From NCBI GenBank assembly GCA_041628815.1, contig JBFKOL010000215.1, forward strand, positions 1 through 7,448: 7,448 bases of DNA, read 5' to 3'. The first letter of the stretch is position 1. Every line of letters starts with the position of its first letter. A program made the translations under genes and the position numbers. Under the pieces are notes generated by a model. It searched no databases, was not told where the DNA came from, and saw only the letters and a program-made list of their open reading frames with translations. Of this stretch, positions 1 to 6,155 are shown piece by piece. The DNA comes from JBFKOL01 sp041628815 (GTDB lineage: Bacteria; Bacteroidota; Bacteroidia; Chitinophagales; Saprospiraceae).

Positions 1-152
1 ACACCCGTAGTTGTGGATTGACCTGCCCTCTTTCCCATAAAGGTATTACGGTTAGTAGAGCAGTCAGATTCGTTGCATTGACTGTACAAAAACAGTTGTG
101 AAAAAAAAATTAATAATGATGTAAAACATACATTGACTTGCAATTTCTTCAT
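1..152 (-). CDS. N-terminus of a secreted tail-fibre/YadA-head-like repeat protein (partial, runs off left edge)
   Basis: Only the first 50 codons are in the window; the ATG is the CAT at 150-152 and the frame is open to base 1. The start MKKLQVNVCF is followed by a hydrophobic run (TSLLIFFSQLFL) and YSQCN, which reads as a Sec signal peptide with cleavage near residues 24-26. It is not a clear lipobox, because Q rather than G/A/S precedes the Cys. The mature part begins with a Cys/Ser/Asn-rich stretch and then NTFMGKRAGQSTTTG, which fits the NTF-x-G-x-x-AG-x-S-x-TTG head repeat seen in trimeric-autotransporter and phage tail-fibre-like surface proteins, common in Bacteroidota. I infer an exported, probably surface-attached repetitive adhesin. 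The rest of the protein, including any C-terminal S74 peptidase or sorting domain, is outside the window. It lies 255 bp downstream of the DUF6090 gene ending at 408, on the same strand. Confidence 0.72.
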   Translation of the reverse strand, partial: MKKLQVNVCFTSLLIFFSQLFLYSQCNESDCSTNRNTFMGKRAGQSTTTG

Positions 153-407
153 ATCGATCAAATTATTTATTTAACCATTCCTCAAAATAAGAATCCGGTT
201 AATTAAAAATTCTTGTTTATAAAACATTGAGTCGGTCAATCATTAGTCCCAACCTTTTATCAGCCGTTTGATATTATACCAGTGACCGTTCATAAAACAT
301 AGCTGAGATAGGACTCATAAATTTTTAATGAATATGGATTTGAAGGGGTTAATCGGTTTTTCTCCCCTAACCCCTCAAAGGGGACAATTTTGTTGACACC
401 ATTTTAA
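153..407. other. AT-rich gene-free spacer
   Basis: This stretch separates the DUF6090 gene ending at 408 from the secreted-protein start at 152 and must hold the latter's leader. I see no convincing coding frame on either strand. A sequence one mismatch from the Bacteroidota -7 box TAnnTTTG (TTATTTTG on the minus strand, 183-190) has no TTG at the expected -33 spacing, so I do not call a promoter. The only distinct structure is the GC hairpin at 371-383. Confidence 0.5.
371..383. repeat. Small GC hairpin, CCCCT-CAA-AGGGG
   Basis: A perfect 5-bp stem with a 3-base loop lies 25 bp past the stop codon of the minus-strand gene ending at 408. An alternative 6-bp pairing, TCCCCT with AGGGGA, uses the preceding TCCCCT at 363-368. 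On the plus strand it is followed by a T-containing stretch (CAATTTTG). On the minus strand, the direction of the adjacent genes, it is followed by A-rich sequence, so it does not qualify as an intrinsic terminator for them. Short C-rich/G-rich palindromes of this form are common intergenic repeats in Bacteroidota, as far as I recall. Confidence 0.45.
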
Positions 408-1145
408 TCATTTATCTCCCAATTCGTCCCGGATATCGTTCAACAGGTCCTGGGTTTTATGTTGGAGTTGGGTAAGATTTACGAGGCTACTCACCATAAG
501 TGCCTCGAAATGGTAGAATGGATTCATGAGACTCGGGTCGTTTATGAGATTATTGTAATTATTGGGGATCATTTGGATATCATCATCTGTAATAACACTT
601 ATCCTGAAATGGTCATACAGCCGATTGGCTTCAAGTGTCCACACATCTCTTAAATTGGTAAACCACCCGTCAATAGCGGAATATTCACCCGTGTAGTGGT
701 CAACAATCTTTTTTCGCAGTTCAGTATTGGAAATGATGTCCGTGCCTCGTTCTTTCAAGAGGTCAAAAGCTGCGCTGTTGAATTTTTCCAATGTAGGCGA
801 GTGCGCTGAATAGGCCGCCATGACTGAATTTGAAAATGCACTGTCAGGCGGTTCTTTTTCCTCTATATGTGCAATGACGCTTCCTATGATATTTCTTGAA
901 TTTTGCATCCGGGCGATATCATTGGCAATACGCGTGGTGTCTTTCATCAGGTCAAAACTGATTTCCATTAAAGTTGACCTTTCTATTTTTCTTTCCTTGC
1001 GGTATTCGTTCCAGTTATTGATCTGCAAGGCGATAAGAATTCCGATTACAACCAATGCTATCTCACCAATAGCATACAGCAAGTACTTATTGATACTGTT
1101 TGATTCTAAAAGCGCGTGGCGGATTTTGCGAAAAACAGTCAACAT
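408..1145 (-). CDS. DUF6090-family single-pass membrane protein (copy 1, distal gene of pair)
   Basis: This is a 245-residue protein of unknown function. Residues 1-20 are short and basic (FRKIRHALLE). Residues 21-43 form one membrane helix, YLLYAIGEIALVVIGILIAL plus QIN, with a Glu at residue 28 inside the hydrophobic stretch. A charged NNWNEYRKERK follows, then about 190 residues of predicted helix. A central block at about 127-155 (FDLLKERGTDIISN-x-ELRKKIV) matches the equivalent block in the other copies, and the C-terminus is an amphipathic helix ending NDIRDELGDK. One membrane segment behind a basic N-terminus suggests N-in topology with the large domain outside the cytoplasm, but charges on both sides make this tentative. 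Its leader is only the 28 bp after the stop of the gene at 1174, so it is probably co-transcribed with that gene. It has no palindromic element of its own. Its N-terminus (SNSINK) departs most from the SGS-x-RR of the other copies. Confidence 0.88.
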   Translation of the reverse strand: MLTVFRKIRHALLESNSINKYLLYAIGEIALVVIGILIALQINNWNEYRKERKIERSTLMEISFDLMKDTTRIANDIARMQNSRNIIGSVIAHIEEKEPPDSAFSNSVMAAYSAHSPTLEKFNSAAFDLLKERGTDIISNTELRKKIVDHYTGEYSAIDGWFTNLRDVWTLEANRLYDHFRISVITDDDIQMIPNNYNNLINDPSLMNPFYHFEALMVSSLVNLTQLQHKTQDLLNDIRDELGDK

Positions 1146-1173
1146 GGTTATTTGATATTTATAGGCTAGGTGG

Positions 1174-1935
1174 TTAGTACTTATCTATAGTATCATCAAT
1201 TTCTACAATGATGGATTTGGCCAGTTCTTCAGCTTGCCGGTAGTACTCCGGAAGACTTGCTCCAACCGAATTTCTCAAATGAGCCCCCGTCATATTGGGG
1301 TGATTGATAAGCTTATGTATTTCTTCTCGGGTGGATAAAGACAATGTTTCACCCGAGTCAATGGCTTCAGCGATTTGGATCATTCGCTGACGCACATTCT
1401 TGTCAAAAGTAAAGTTTTCCATTGTTTCAGTATTGTAAGCCAGACTCGTCTCCACATCGTTGATCAATTCCAAAATGTAGTAGTATTCATTCAGTTGTTC
1501 TTCCAAAAGACTACCATTTAATTTTCTAATATACCCGGAACTCTTAAGGGCTTCAAAGCCGCTGGTTCGTGGCCTGAAATATCTATCAATGAAGACACCA
1601 TAACGTGATTTATACGCTCTTGTAAATTCTTCCGGTGTTATATCTTCTTTTTTTGCGAGCAACAAATACTTTTTTGAGTTAAGCATGGAAGAGTCCCTGA
1701 ATGATTTGATTTCAGCCAGACTGACCAGGTCACTTCTGAGGTTATTCTTTATATTTTCAAGATAGGTGTCCAGCTCTTGCTTCTCTTGTCGTTCCTGATT
1801 CCAGTTATTGATCTGCAATGCAATAAGTATTCCTATTACGACCAAACCAATCTCGCCAATGGCATATAACAAGTACCTTCTTGCGGACCCGGATTCGATC
1901 AATGATTTACGCATGCGCCTGAGGAGAGTGATCAT
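1174..1935 (-). CDS. DUF6090-family single-pass membrane protein (copy 2, proximal gene of pair)
   Basis: This is a 253-residue protein of unknown function with the family N-terminus: basic MITLLRRMRKSLIESGSARR (1-20), a membrane helix at about 21-43 with Glu28, then NNWNQERQEKQ. The rest is mostly helical. The central block (about 126-155) reads SGFEALKSSGYIRKLNG, so it keeps the family's FEALK-x-x-G core but lacks the D-I-[IL]-[RS]-N that follows in copies 1, 3 and 4. The first ~20 residues after the helix are rich in Glu, Gln and Lys and could be coiled coil. The start at 1935 is set by homology with the other copies. The gene precedes copy 1 by 28 bp, consistent with a two-gene operon. 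Its upstream neighbour is the ghost DUF6090 frame ending at 1950, 14 bp before its ATG, so the pair may originally have been the second and third genes of a unit led by the now degenerate copy. Confidence 0.88.
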   Translation of the reverse strand: MITLLRRMRKSLIESGSARRYLLYAIGEIGLVVIGILIALQINNWNQERQEKQELDTYLENIKNNLRSDLVSLAEIKSFRDSSMLNSKKYLLLAKKEDITPEEFTRAYKSRYGVFIDRYFRPRTSGFEALKSSGYIRKLNGSLLEEQLNEYYYILELINDVETSLAYNTETMENFTFDKNVRQRMIQIAEAIDSGETLSLSTREEIHKLINHPNMTGAHLRNSVGASLPEYYRQAEELAKSIIVEIDDTIDKY

Positions 1936-1949
1936 GTCTGTTAATTCTC

Positions 1950-2075
1950 TTAGTCATTAATGCTATCCTCATCACAAAGCCACTCAGTCCTGAGTTTTGA
2001 CACTTTCACCATGGTTAGAGTGTCCAAAATCGGATCCTTCACATTCAGTTCAGTCCTTCGGAGGAAGCTGATTAT
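1950..2075 (-). pseudogene. Ghost of a DUF6090 gene 5' end (start codon lost, body gone)
   Basis: Read on the minus strand from 2075, the frame gives IISFLRRTEL and then unrelated sequence up to a TAA at 1950-1952. The first residues align with MITFLRKIRR of the gene at 2551-3267. The alignment continues upstream of the start: both loci read PYGR-x-x-x-SNV in the same frame, and both have exactly 22 bp between the start-codon position and the CCATATGG edge of a palindromic element. The ATG has become ATA, and homology to the family stops after about eight codons, before the membrane helix. The remaining ~33 codons (for example VKVSKLRTEWLCDED) match nothing I recognise. A short ORF from the internal ATG (20 codons, ending 14 bp before the copy-2 ATG) cannot be excluded as a leader peptide. 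I read the locus as a deletion remnant of a fourth element-linked DUF6090 gene. Confidence 0.7.
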
Positions 2076-2097
2076 TACATTGGAACGTGCCCCTCTT

Positions 2098-2379
2098 CCA
2101 TATGGTCCTGTCAGGGGCCCAATATGGATAGAAAAAATCGTCGTTTACATCAATCCGTGCCGTCAGTTACGGAATATGTCAAATCGAGCTATTCAAGATA
2201 GGCAGATGATTGATGAATATCGAATGCTTTTTGGAAATTCAACCATTGTGCCTCATTTAGATCTGGCGATATTTTTGATTTCGTCTGATCTACATTCTAT
2301 ATACCGTACTAAAGGCACGGAAAGAATCTGTTCAAATTTAAGGGCCAACTATACTGGGTACCTATGGGACCATGAAAAC
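2098..2379. repeat. Palindromic element A (MITE/REPIN-like), about 282 bp
   Basis: This is one of four related elements in the window. From the edge facing the DUF6090 starts, the order is hairpin L1 at 2098-2127 (CCATAT flank, GGTCCT-GTCA-GGGGCC stem-loop, ATATGG flank), hairpin L2 at 2155-2172 (CCGTGCC-GTCA-GTTACGG), a core of about 130 bp, hairpin R2 at 2304-2320 (CCGTACTAAAGGCACGG), and hairpin R1 at 2356-2371 (GGTACC-TAT-GGGACC), ending near GAAAAC. The right end is roughly the reverse complement of the left end (CATGGTCCC against CATATGGTCC), so the whole is an imperfect long inverted repeat built of two hairpins per end. It encodes no transposase. This architecture resembles paired-REP (REPIN) or IS200/IS605-type miniature elements, but I cannot assign a family. 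Confidence 0.75.
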
Positions 2380-2400
2380 TGCGGTAAACTGATGACCTTC

Positions 2401-2513
2401 CAAGTTCAAGTTCAAGTGTCAAGCTCAAACTCAAGTGTCAAGCTCAAACTCATGTGTCAAACTCAAACTCAAGTGTCAAGCTCAAGCTCAAGTGTCAAAC
2501 TCAAGCTCAAGAG
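2401..2513. repeat. CAAGYT hexamer tandem array with 19-bp higher-order period
   Basis: The array is built of 6-bp units (CAAGTT, CAAGCT, CAAACT) punctuated by a 7-bp unit (CAAGTGT). After two leading CAAGTT units there are five consecutive 19-bp blocks, each 7+6+6 (starting at 2413, 2432, 2451, 2470 and 2489), and a final CAAGAG. The blocks differ by single substitutions, and the third begins CATGTGT. It lies between element A and the stop of the DUF6090 gene at 2551, in non-coding sequence. The plus-strand reading through it (Val/Gln/Ser/Lys-rich) is an artefact of the repeat. Confidence 0.9.
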
Positions 2514-2550
2514 TAGTTAACTTCGATCAATGAGATTTTTTATCGTACAA

Positions 2551-3267
2551 TTAATCTCCCAATTCATCCTTTATCAGTTGAAGTACCCTTAGCGTCTCTA
2601 ACAGCGTTTCATTGTACAAACCCCCATAATAAAACCTCTGGCGATCGGCTACATTGACCAATCCGTAGAAATAGTCGCTTTGAGATACTTTTTCAAAGTT
2701 TTTGGGCAGCCAGCTACCACCTTCATACATGAAAAAGTTTTCGACCACATACATGTCGTTGTCTGGTTCGACGGTTTGGCCCCATACTTGTTCAACGCTT
2801 AGATCTATATAGGTATTTTCATAAAGATTGATGATCTCTTTTCTCAAAGATTCATTGCGGATAATGTCAAAGCCGGTATTCTTTAGCGCTTCGTAGCCTG
2901 CTTTTGAAAACACCAACCTGGCGTGGTTCAAAAGAGCATGGTGAAAATGCAACCCGATGGAATCTACATTGCTGTTCTTATTCTTAAGGGCATCTAAAAT
3001 GACTCTACCCGATCGATTGTCCTCGGAGATCATCGTCAGGCGTTTGTTGATCCTGTCAATATTCAATTCCATATTCTCCGCCAGGTTTTCTAGCGTTTTA
3101 GTCTCTTGCACTCTGTCTTTTCTCGTCTCATTCCATTTGTTGATCTGGAGGGCTATCAGTATACCGATAACTACTAAAGCAATTTCACCAATCGCGTAGA
3201 GAAGGTACCTACGTGCCGACCCGGATTCGATAAGCGTGCGCCGGATTTTGCGAAGGAAGGTGATCAT
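2551..3267 (-). CDS. DUF6090-family single-pass membrane protein (copy 3)
   Basis: This is a 238-residue protein of unknown function. I place the start at the ATG whose complement is 3265-3267, giving MITFLRKIRR. The longer frame from 3303 would translate the L1 hairpin of element B, and the other copies all start at the equivalent of 3267. The N-terminus is basic (1-20), the membrane helix is at about 21-43 with Glu28, then KWNETRKDR. Residues 55-80 look like a coiled coil (ENLAENMELNIDRINKRL). The central block at 121-155 (SKAGYEALKNTGFDIIRN-x-x-LRKEI-x-x-LYE) is the best family core in the window. The C-terminus ends LLETLRVLQLIKDELGD. Its C-terminal domain is clearly homologous to copy 4 (shared ELN, AGYE, KN-x-G-x-DI, LRVL and DEL). 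It lies 22 bp downstream of element B and is divergent from the MetY gene, 638 bp start to start. Confidence 0.9.
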   Translation of the reverse strand: MITFLRKIRRTLIESGSARRYLLYAIGEIALVVIGILIALQINKWNETRKDRVQETKTLENLAENMELNIDRINKRLTMISEDNRSGRVILDALKNKNSNVDSIGLHFHHALLNHARLVFSKAGYEALKNTGFDIIRNESLRKEIINLYENTYIDLSVEQVWGQTVEPDNDMYVVENFFMYEGGSWLPKNFEKVSQSDYFYGLVNVADRQRFYYGGLYNETLLETLRVLQLIKDELGD

Positions 3268-3289
3268 TACATTGGAATATGTCGCTCTG

Positions 3290-3572
3290 CCATATGGTCC
3301 CATTAGGGACCCAATATGAATATAAAAAATGGTCGTCTACATAAACCCGTGCCGTCAGGTACGGAATATGTCAAATCGAGCTTTTGAAGATAGGCAGATG
3401 ATTGATGAAAAAGGAACGCTTGTTGGAAATTCCAACATTGTTCCCAATTTGAATGTGAATTTGTTTTTTGATTTCACCTGACCGGATTTTCATATATCGC
3501 ACTAAAGGAACGGAAAGAAGCCATCCAAAATTAAGGGCCAACCATATTGGGTCCTTATGAGACCATGAAAAC
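3290..3572. repeat. Palindromic element B (MITE/REPIN-like), about 283 bp
   Basis: This copy has the same order as element A. L1 is at 3290-3319 with a perfect GGTCCC-ATTA-GGGACC core (3296-3311). L2 is at 3347-3364 (CCGTGCC-GTCA-GGTACGG). The core contains the shared GATAGGCAGATGATTGATGA. R2 at about 3497-3513 is decayed (CGCACTAAAGGAACGG), and R1 is at 3549-3564 (GGTCCT-TAT-GAGACC). The left half is better conserved than the right among all copies. Its left edge is 22 bp from the copy-3 ATG, and its right edge borders the MetY leader. Confidence 0.75.
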
Positions 3573-3905
3573 CTCTGTACTTAGTTTTATTCCTATACCC
3601 ATAAAATAAAAGACATCGCTGTCCAAAGATTGAATCTACAGATAACGTAGAATCTAACCTGAATTTCTCCAAGCTGTCAATCCGGCATTTTCGATGTACA
3701 GCTCAATGCAGCCCTGAATGAACCAACAACGGTAATAGGTCCAGATTAAATCGGGCCGTTTGTTGTATTTGAAGAAATGGTAACTCTTTACATTTTCAAT
3801 TGTCAGTTTAATTATTGTCATTCCAATGTTCATCTTCTATGGTATCTAAAAGAGTTCTTTTTATTTTGAGCCATTTTTGAAAAGACCCAAACTGCTATAC
3901 ATATT
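3573..3905 (+). other. Leader/promoter region of the MetY gene, no gene seen
   Basis: These 333 bases between element B and the MetY start carry no coding frame I can support on either strand. I looked for a SAM riboswitch, expected of some methionine genes, and do not see the conserved SAM-I core (GAGGGA-x-TGGCCC type) or a recognisable alternative. The notable structure is the inverted repeat at 3724-3765. The last 45 bases are A/T-rich with no Shine-Dalgarno sequence, as is normal in Bacteroidota. Confidence 0.5.
3724..3765 (+). promoter_or_regulatory. Inverted repeat in the MetY leader with a competing inner hairpin
   Basis: CAACAACGG (3724-3732) pairs with CCGTTTGTTG (3756-3765) as a 9-bp stem with one bulged base. 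An inner GGTCC (3738-3742) can pair with GGGCC (3753-3757) with one G-U. The two pairings share bases 3756-3757 and so cannot form fully together. This could be an attenuator-like switch or a chance palindrome. It is followed by TATTTG, which is too weak a T-run for a confident terminator. It lies about 140 bp before the start codon. Confidence 0.3.
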
Positions 3906-5180
3906 ATGAAAAAGGAAACCATTGCAATCCATGGAGGCTACGAATCTGAGTCCACCACCAAATCCGTTGCTGTACCCATCTATCAAACAGTCGCTTATGA
4001 ATTTGATAATGCTCAACACGGTGCGGATCTCTTTAATCTGACAGTTCCAGGCAATATCTACAGCAGGATAATGAACCCAACTGTTGACGTATTGGAGCAA
4101 CGCATGGCCGCGATGGAAGGAGGAGTAGCTGCATTATGCGTGAGTGCCGGCAGTGCTGCAGTCCATTATTCCATTATCAACCTAGCGGAGACCGGAGATA
4201 ATATTATTTCAACACCTCACTTGTATGGTGGAACCTACACTTTATTTGCACATATGCTTCCCAAGTTGGGCATTGAGGTGCGTTTTGCAAAATCTTCTGA
4301 TCCAGCAGACCTGGCAGCTCTGATCGACGACAAAACAAAAGCTGTTTATTGCGAATCAATCGGGAATCCAGCAGGTAATATCAGTGACCTGGAGGGAATT
4401 GCAAAGGCTTCACATGAGAAAGGCGTACCAGTTATTGTAGACAATACAGTGGCAGGGCCGACGCTGATCAACCCGATTCAATACGGGGTCGATATTGTCG
4501 TTCATTCAATGACCAAATATATCGGTGGACATGGGACGACATTGGGAGGTGTGGTAGTAGATTCCGGCAATTTTCCCTGGATAGATCATAAAGATCGGTT
4601 TCCCATGTTCAGTACTCCTGAGCCTTCTTATCACGGAGTGGTCTACACCGAATCTTTTGGCCCGGCAGCGTATATCGCTCGAATGAGGACCGTTGCTTTA
4701 AGGAATACCGGGTCTGCCTTGTCGGCATTGGCAGCTTTTCAAATTTTACAGGGTCTCGAAACCCTTGCATTGAGAATGGAAAGACATTGTGAAAACGCCC
4801 TGGCTGTTGCAGAATACCTCGAAGCTCATGACAGGGTGGCTTGGGTGAGATTTGGTGGACTTCCCTCCAGCGAATACTACAAGCTGGCTAAAAAGTACTG
4901 TGATGGCAAGCCGGCTTCACTGATGACTTTTGGAATTAAAGGGGGATTTGATAGGGCTGAAAAATTTTATGACGCTCTAAAGTTGTTCAAGAGACTGGTG
5001 AATATCGGAGACGCAAAATCTCTGGCTTGTCATCCTGCCTCTACTACGCATCGTCAAATGACCGACCAGGAACAAGAATCCGCAGGGGTCACCAAAGATC
5101 TCATTCGTCTCTGTATAGGTATAGAACACATTGATGACATCATAGCAGACCTGGAACAGGCATTCAATGCTGCTTTCTAA
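3906..5180 (+). CDS. metY: O-acetylhomoserine sulfhydrylase / aminocarboxypropyltransferase (MetY-type, PLP enzyme)
   Basis: This 424-residue cytoplasmic enzyme of the Cys/Met-metabolism PLP family (fold type I) is predicted to convert O-acetylhomoserine and sulfide to homocysteine plus acetate in methionine synthesis. Landmarks in order are AVPIYQTVAYEF (22-33), DLFNLTVPGNIYSRIMNPT (41-59, with Y52 and R54 as phosphate-contacting residues from the partner subunit), VSAGSAA (79-85, phosphate loop), HLYGGTYTLF (105-114, with Y107 stacking on PLP), ESIGNPAG (150-157), VIVDN (176-180, with D179 facing the pyridine nitrogen), HSMTKYIGGHGTT (200-212, with K204 the Schiff-base lysine), ACHPASTTHRQM (374-385) and RLCIGIEHIDD (401-411, with R401 binding the substrate carboxylate). 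The DLFNL and VPGNIY insert and the length favour MetY over cystathionine gamma-synthase or MetZ. The start (TATTATGAAAAAGG) gives a normal family N-terminus. No metX, homoserine dehydrogenase or other methionine gene is adjacent. It converges with copy 4, leaving 90 bp and no clear terminator. Confidence 0.93.
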   Translation: MKKETIAIHGGYESESTTKSVAVPIYQTVAYEFDNAQHGADLFNLTVPGNIYSRIMNPTVDVLEQRMAAMEGGVAALCVSAGSAAVHYSIINLAETGDNIISTPHLYGGTYTLFAHMLPKLGIEVRFAKSSDPADLAALIDDKTKAVYCESIGNPAGNISDLEGIAKASHEKGVPVIVDNTVAGPTLINPIQYGVDIVVHSMTKYIGGHGTTLGGVVVDSGNFPWIDHKDRFPMFSTPEPSYHGVVYTESFGPAAYIARMRTVALRNTGSALSALAAFQILQGLETLALRMERHCENALAVAEYLEAHDRVAWVRFGGLPSSEYYKLAKKYCDGKPASLMTFGIKGGFDRAEKFYDALKLFKRLVNIGDAKSLACHPASTTHRQMTDQEQESAGVTKDLIRLCIGIEHIDDIIADLEQAFNAAF

Positions 5181-5270
5181 ATACTCGTTACTATTGAAAG
5201 CCTATTGTACGCCACGTAATTAATGTTAGGATCCTTTGATATACTGTAGAATGGCCTATTGTCCATAGCT

Positions 5271-5987
5271 TCAAAACGTCAGTTCATCATTCACAAGTCG
5301 TAAAACCCTCATGGTTTCTTCCAGGCTTTCTTCCATGGCGTTCCTGCCCCACGCCCTGGAATTCCGGATGCTTTTGCCCCAGCTATGGAATTGCTTATCC
5401 CGGATGAGACTTTGGTAATCGAATGGTTTGAAGTTGAATGATTCCTGCCTCATTAAATACTGTTGCCGAAGCTTTACGGTTTCCACATTGAGTTCCATCA
5501 ACCTGGTCATGCGTGTACTGGAGAGCGCATAAGTATCTTCGAACAAATAGACGATTTCCTTTTTCAGATCTTTGTTTCTGAGGATATCCGTACCTATGTT
5601 TTTAAAGGATTCATACCCTGCCCGAGACAAAGGGCCAGGATCTTCCCAGCTCAGCGCCCAACCAAAATGCCAGGACATCGTATCGTGATAGGGTAACTTT
5701 TTCTCAATTGCGTTTAGAATCACCTGGCTCGAAAAATCGCTTCTATGCTTTCTTTCAATCTCCTCATTCAGCTTGTTGACGTTCAATTCCAGGTTTTCCT
5801 GCAGCCCGATCAGTATTTCGCGCTCGGTGATTCGCTTCTTTCTTTGTTCATTCCAGGTGTTGATCTGCAGGGCGATCAGTATTCCGATGACGACGAGGGC
5901 AATCTCACCGATGGCGTAGAGGAGATACCTTCTGGTTGAACCAGATTCAATTAAGGACCGTCGAATTTTTCGAAGAAAGGTTAGCAT
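5271..5987 (-). CDS. DUF6090-family single-pass membrane protein (copy 4)
   Basis: This is a 238-residue protein of unknown function. MLTFLRKIRRSLIESGSTRR (1-20) is identical to copy 5, followed by the membrane helix at 21-43 with Glu28, then TWNEQRKKR. Residues 52-85 are a likely coiled coil (LQENLELNVNKLNEEIERK). The central block is at 121-155 (SRAGYESFKNIGTDILRN-x-DLKKEIVYLFEDTY). The C-terminal helix is LEETMRVLRLVNDELTF. From about residue 50 on it resembles copy 3, not copy 5, although its 5' DNA is nearly identical to that of copy 5, so the gene is mosaic relative to its neighbours. Its ATG is 22 bp from element C. It converges with MetY. Overall helix content and a single anchor suggest an envelope protein with a helical-bundle domain on one face of the membrane; partner and role are unknown. 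Confidence 0.9.
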   Translation of the reverse strand: MLTFLRKIRRSLIESGSTRRYLLYAIGEIALVVIGILIALQINTWNEQRKKRITEREILIGLQENLELNVNKLNEEIERKHRSDFSSQVILNAIEKKLPYHDTMSWHFGWALSWEDPGPLSRAGYESFKNIGTDILRNKDLKKEIVYLFEDTYALSSTRMTRLMELNVETVKLRQQYLMRQESFNFKPFDYQSLIRDKQFHSWGKSIRNSRAWGRNAMEESLEETMRVLRLVNDELTF

Positions 5988-6155
5988 TTCAATTGTAAGT
6001 TACGCCCTCCCATATGATCCCTTTGGGGACCGAATATGGATAAAACAAATAGTCGTTTAATCAACCCGTGCCGTCAGGTACGGAATATGTCAAATCACGT
6101 CCTTCAAGATAGGCAGAGGATTGATGAATATCGAATGCTTTTTGGAATTTCAACC
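5884..6155. repeat. Long direct repeat, copy 1 (copy-4 5' codons + leader + left half of element C)
   Basis: This stretch aligns with 7176-7448 with 16 differences by eye in 273 columns, including one single-base gap (about 94% identity). The coding-plus-leader part is tighter (5 differences in 126) than the element part. It runs from about codon 35 of the gene out through the start codon, the 22-bp leader, hairpins L1 and L2 and into the element core. Most L1 differences sit in the loop and the flanking bases. Confidence 0.9.

Noticed and set aside
3..101. Plus-strand open frame at the left edge (ending in TGA at 99-101)
   Set aside because: It overlaps the minus-strand signal peptide and head-repeat frame, which has recognisable features; the plus frame has none.
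1960..2520. A 186-codon plus-strand frame spanning the ghost gene, element A and the tandem repeat
   Set aside because: It is composed of the complement of the DUF6090 remnant, the palindromic element and the hexamer array, with no domain and no homologous frame kept in the other elements.
3268..3303. N-terminal extension of copy 3 by 12 residues (start at 3303)
   Set aside because: The extension translates the L1 hairpin and the 22-bp leader; all other copies start at the position equivalent to 3267, and the ghost copy shows that the same upstream frame is open only because the DNA is shared.
3771..3808. Possible second DUF6090 start remnant (CATTTTCAATTGTCAGTT and GAAGAAATGGTA resemble the copy 4/5 leader and first codons)
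   Set aside because: It needs a ~9-base insertion and a 1-base gap, gives an immediate stop, and no CCATATGG edge follows at the 22-bp position; it may be chance.
3573..3905. SAM-I or other known riboswitch upstream of MetY
   Set aside because: The conserved core sequences are absent by eye; only a generic inverted repeat is seen.
5200..5262. Direct repeat GCCTATTGT at 5200-5208 and 5254-5262 flanking 45 bp after MetY
   Set aside because: Nine bases with no inserted element between them; it could be chance or a tiny duplication.
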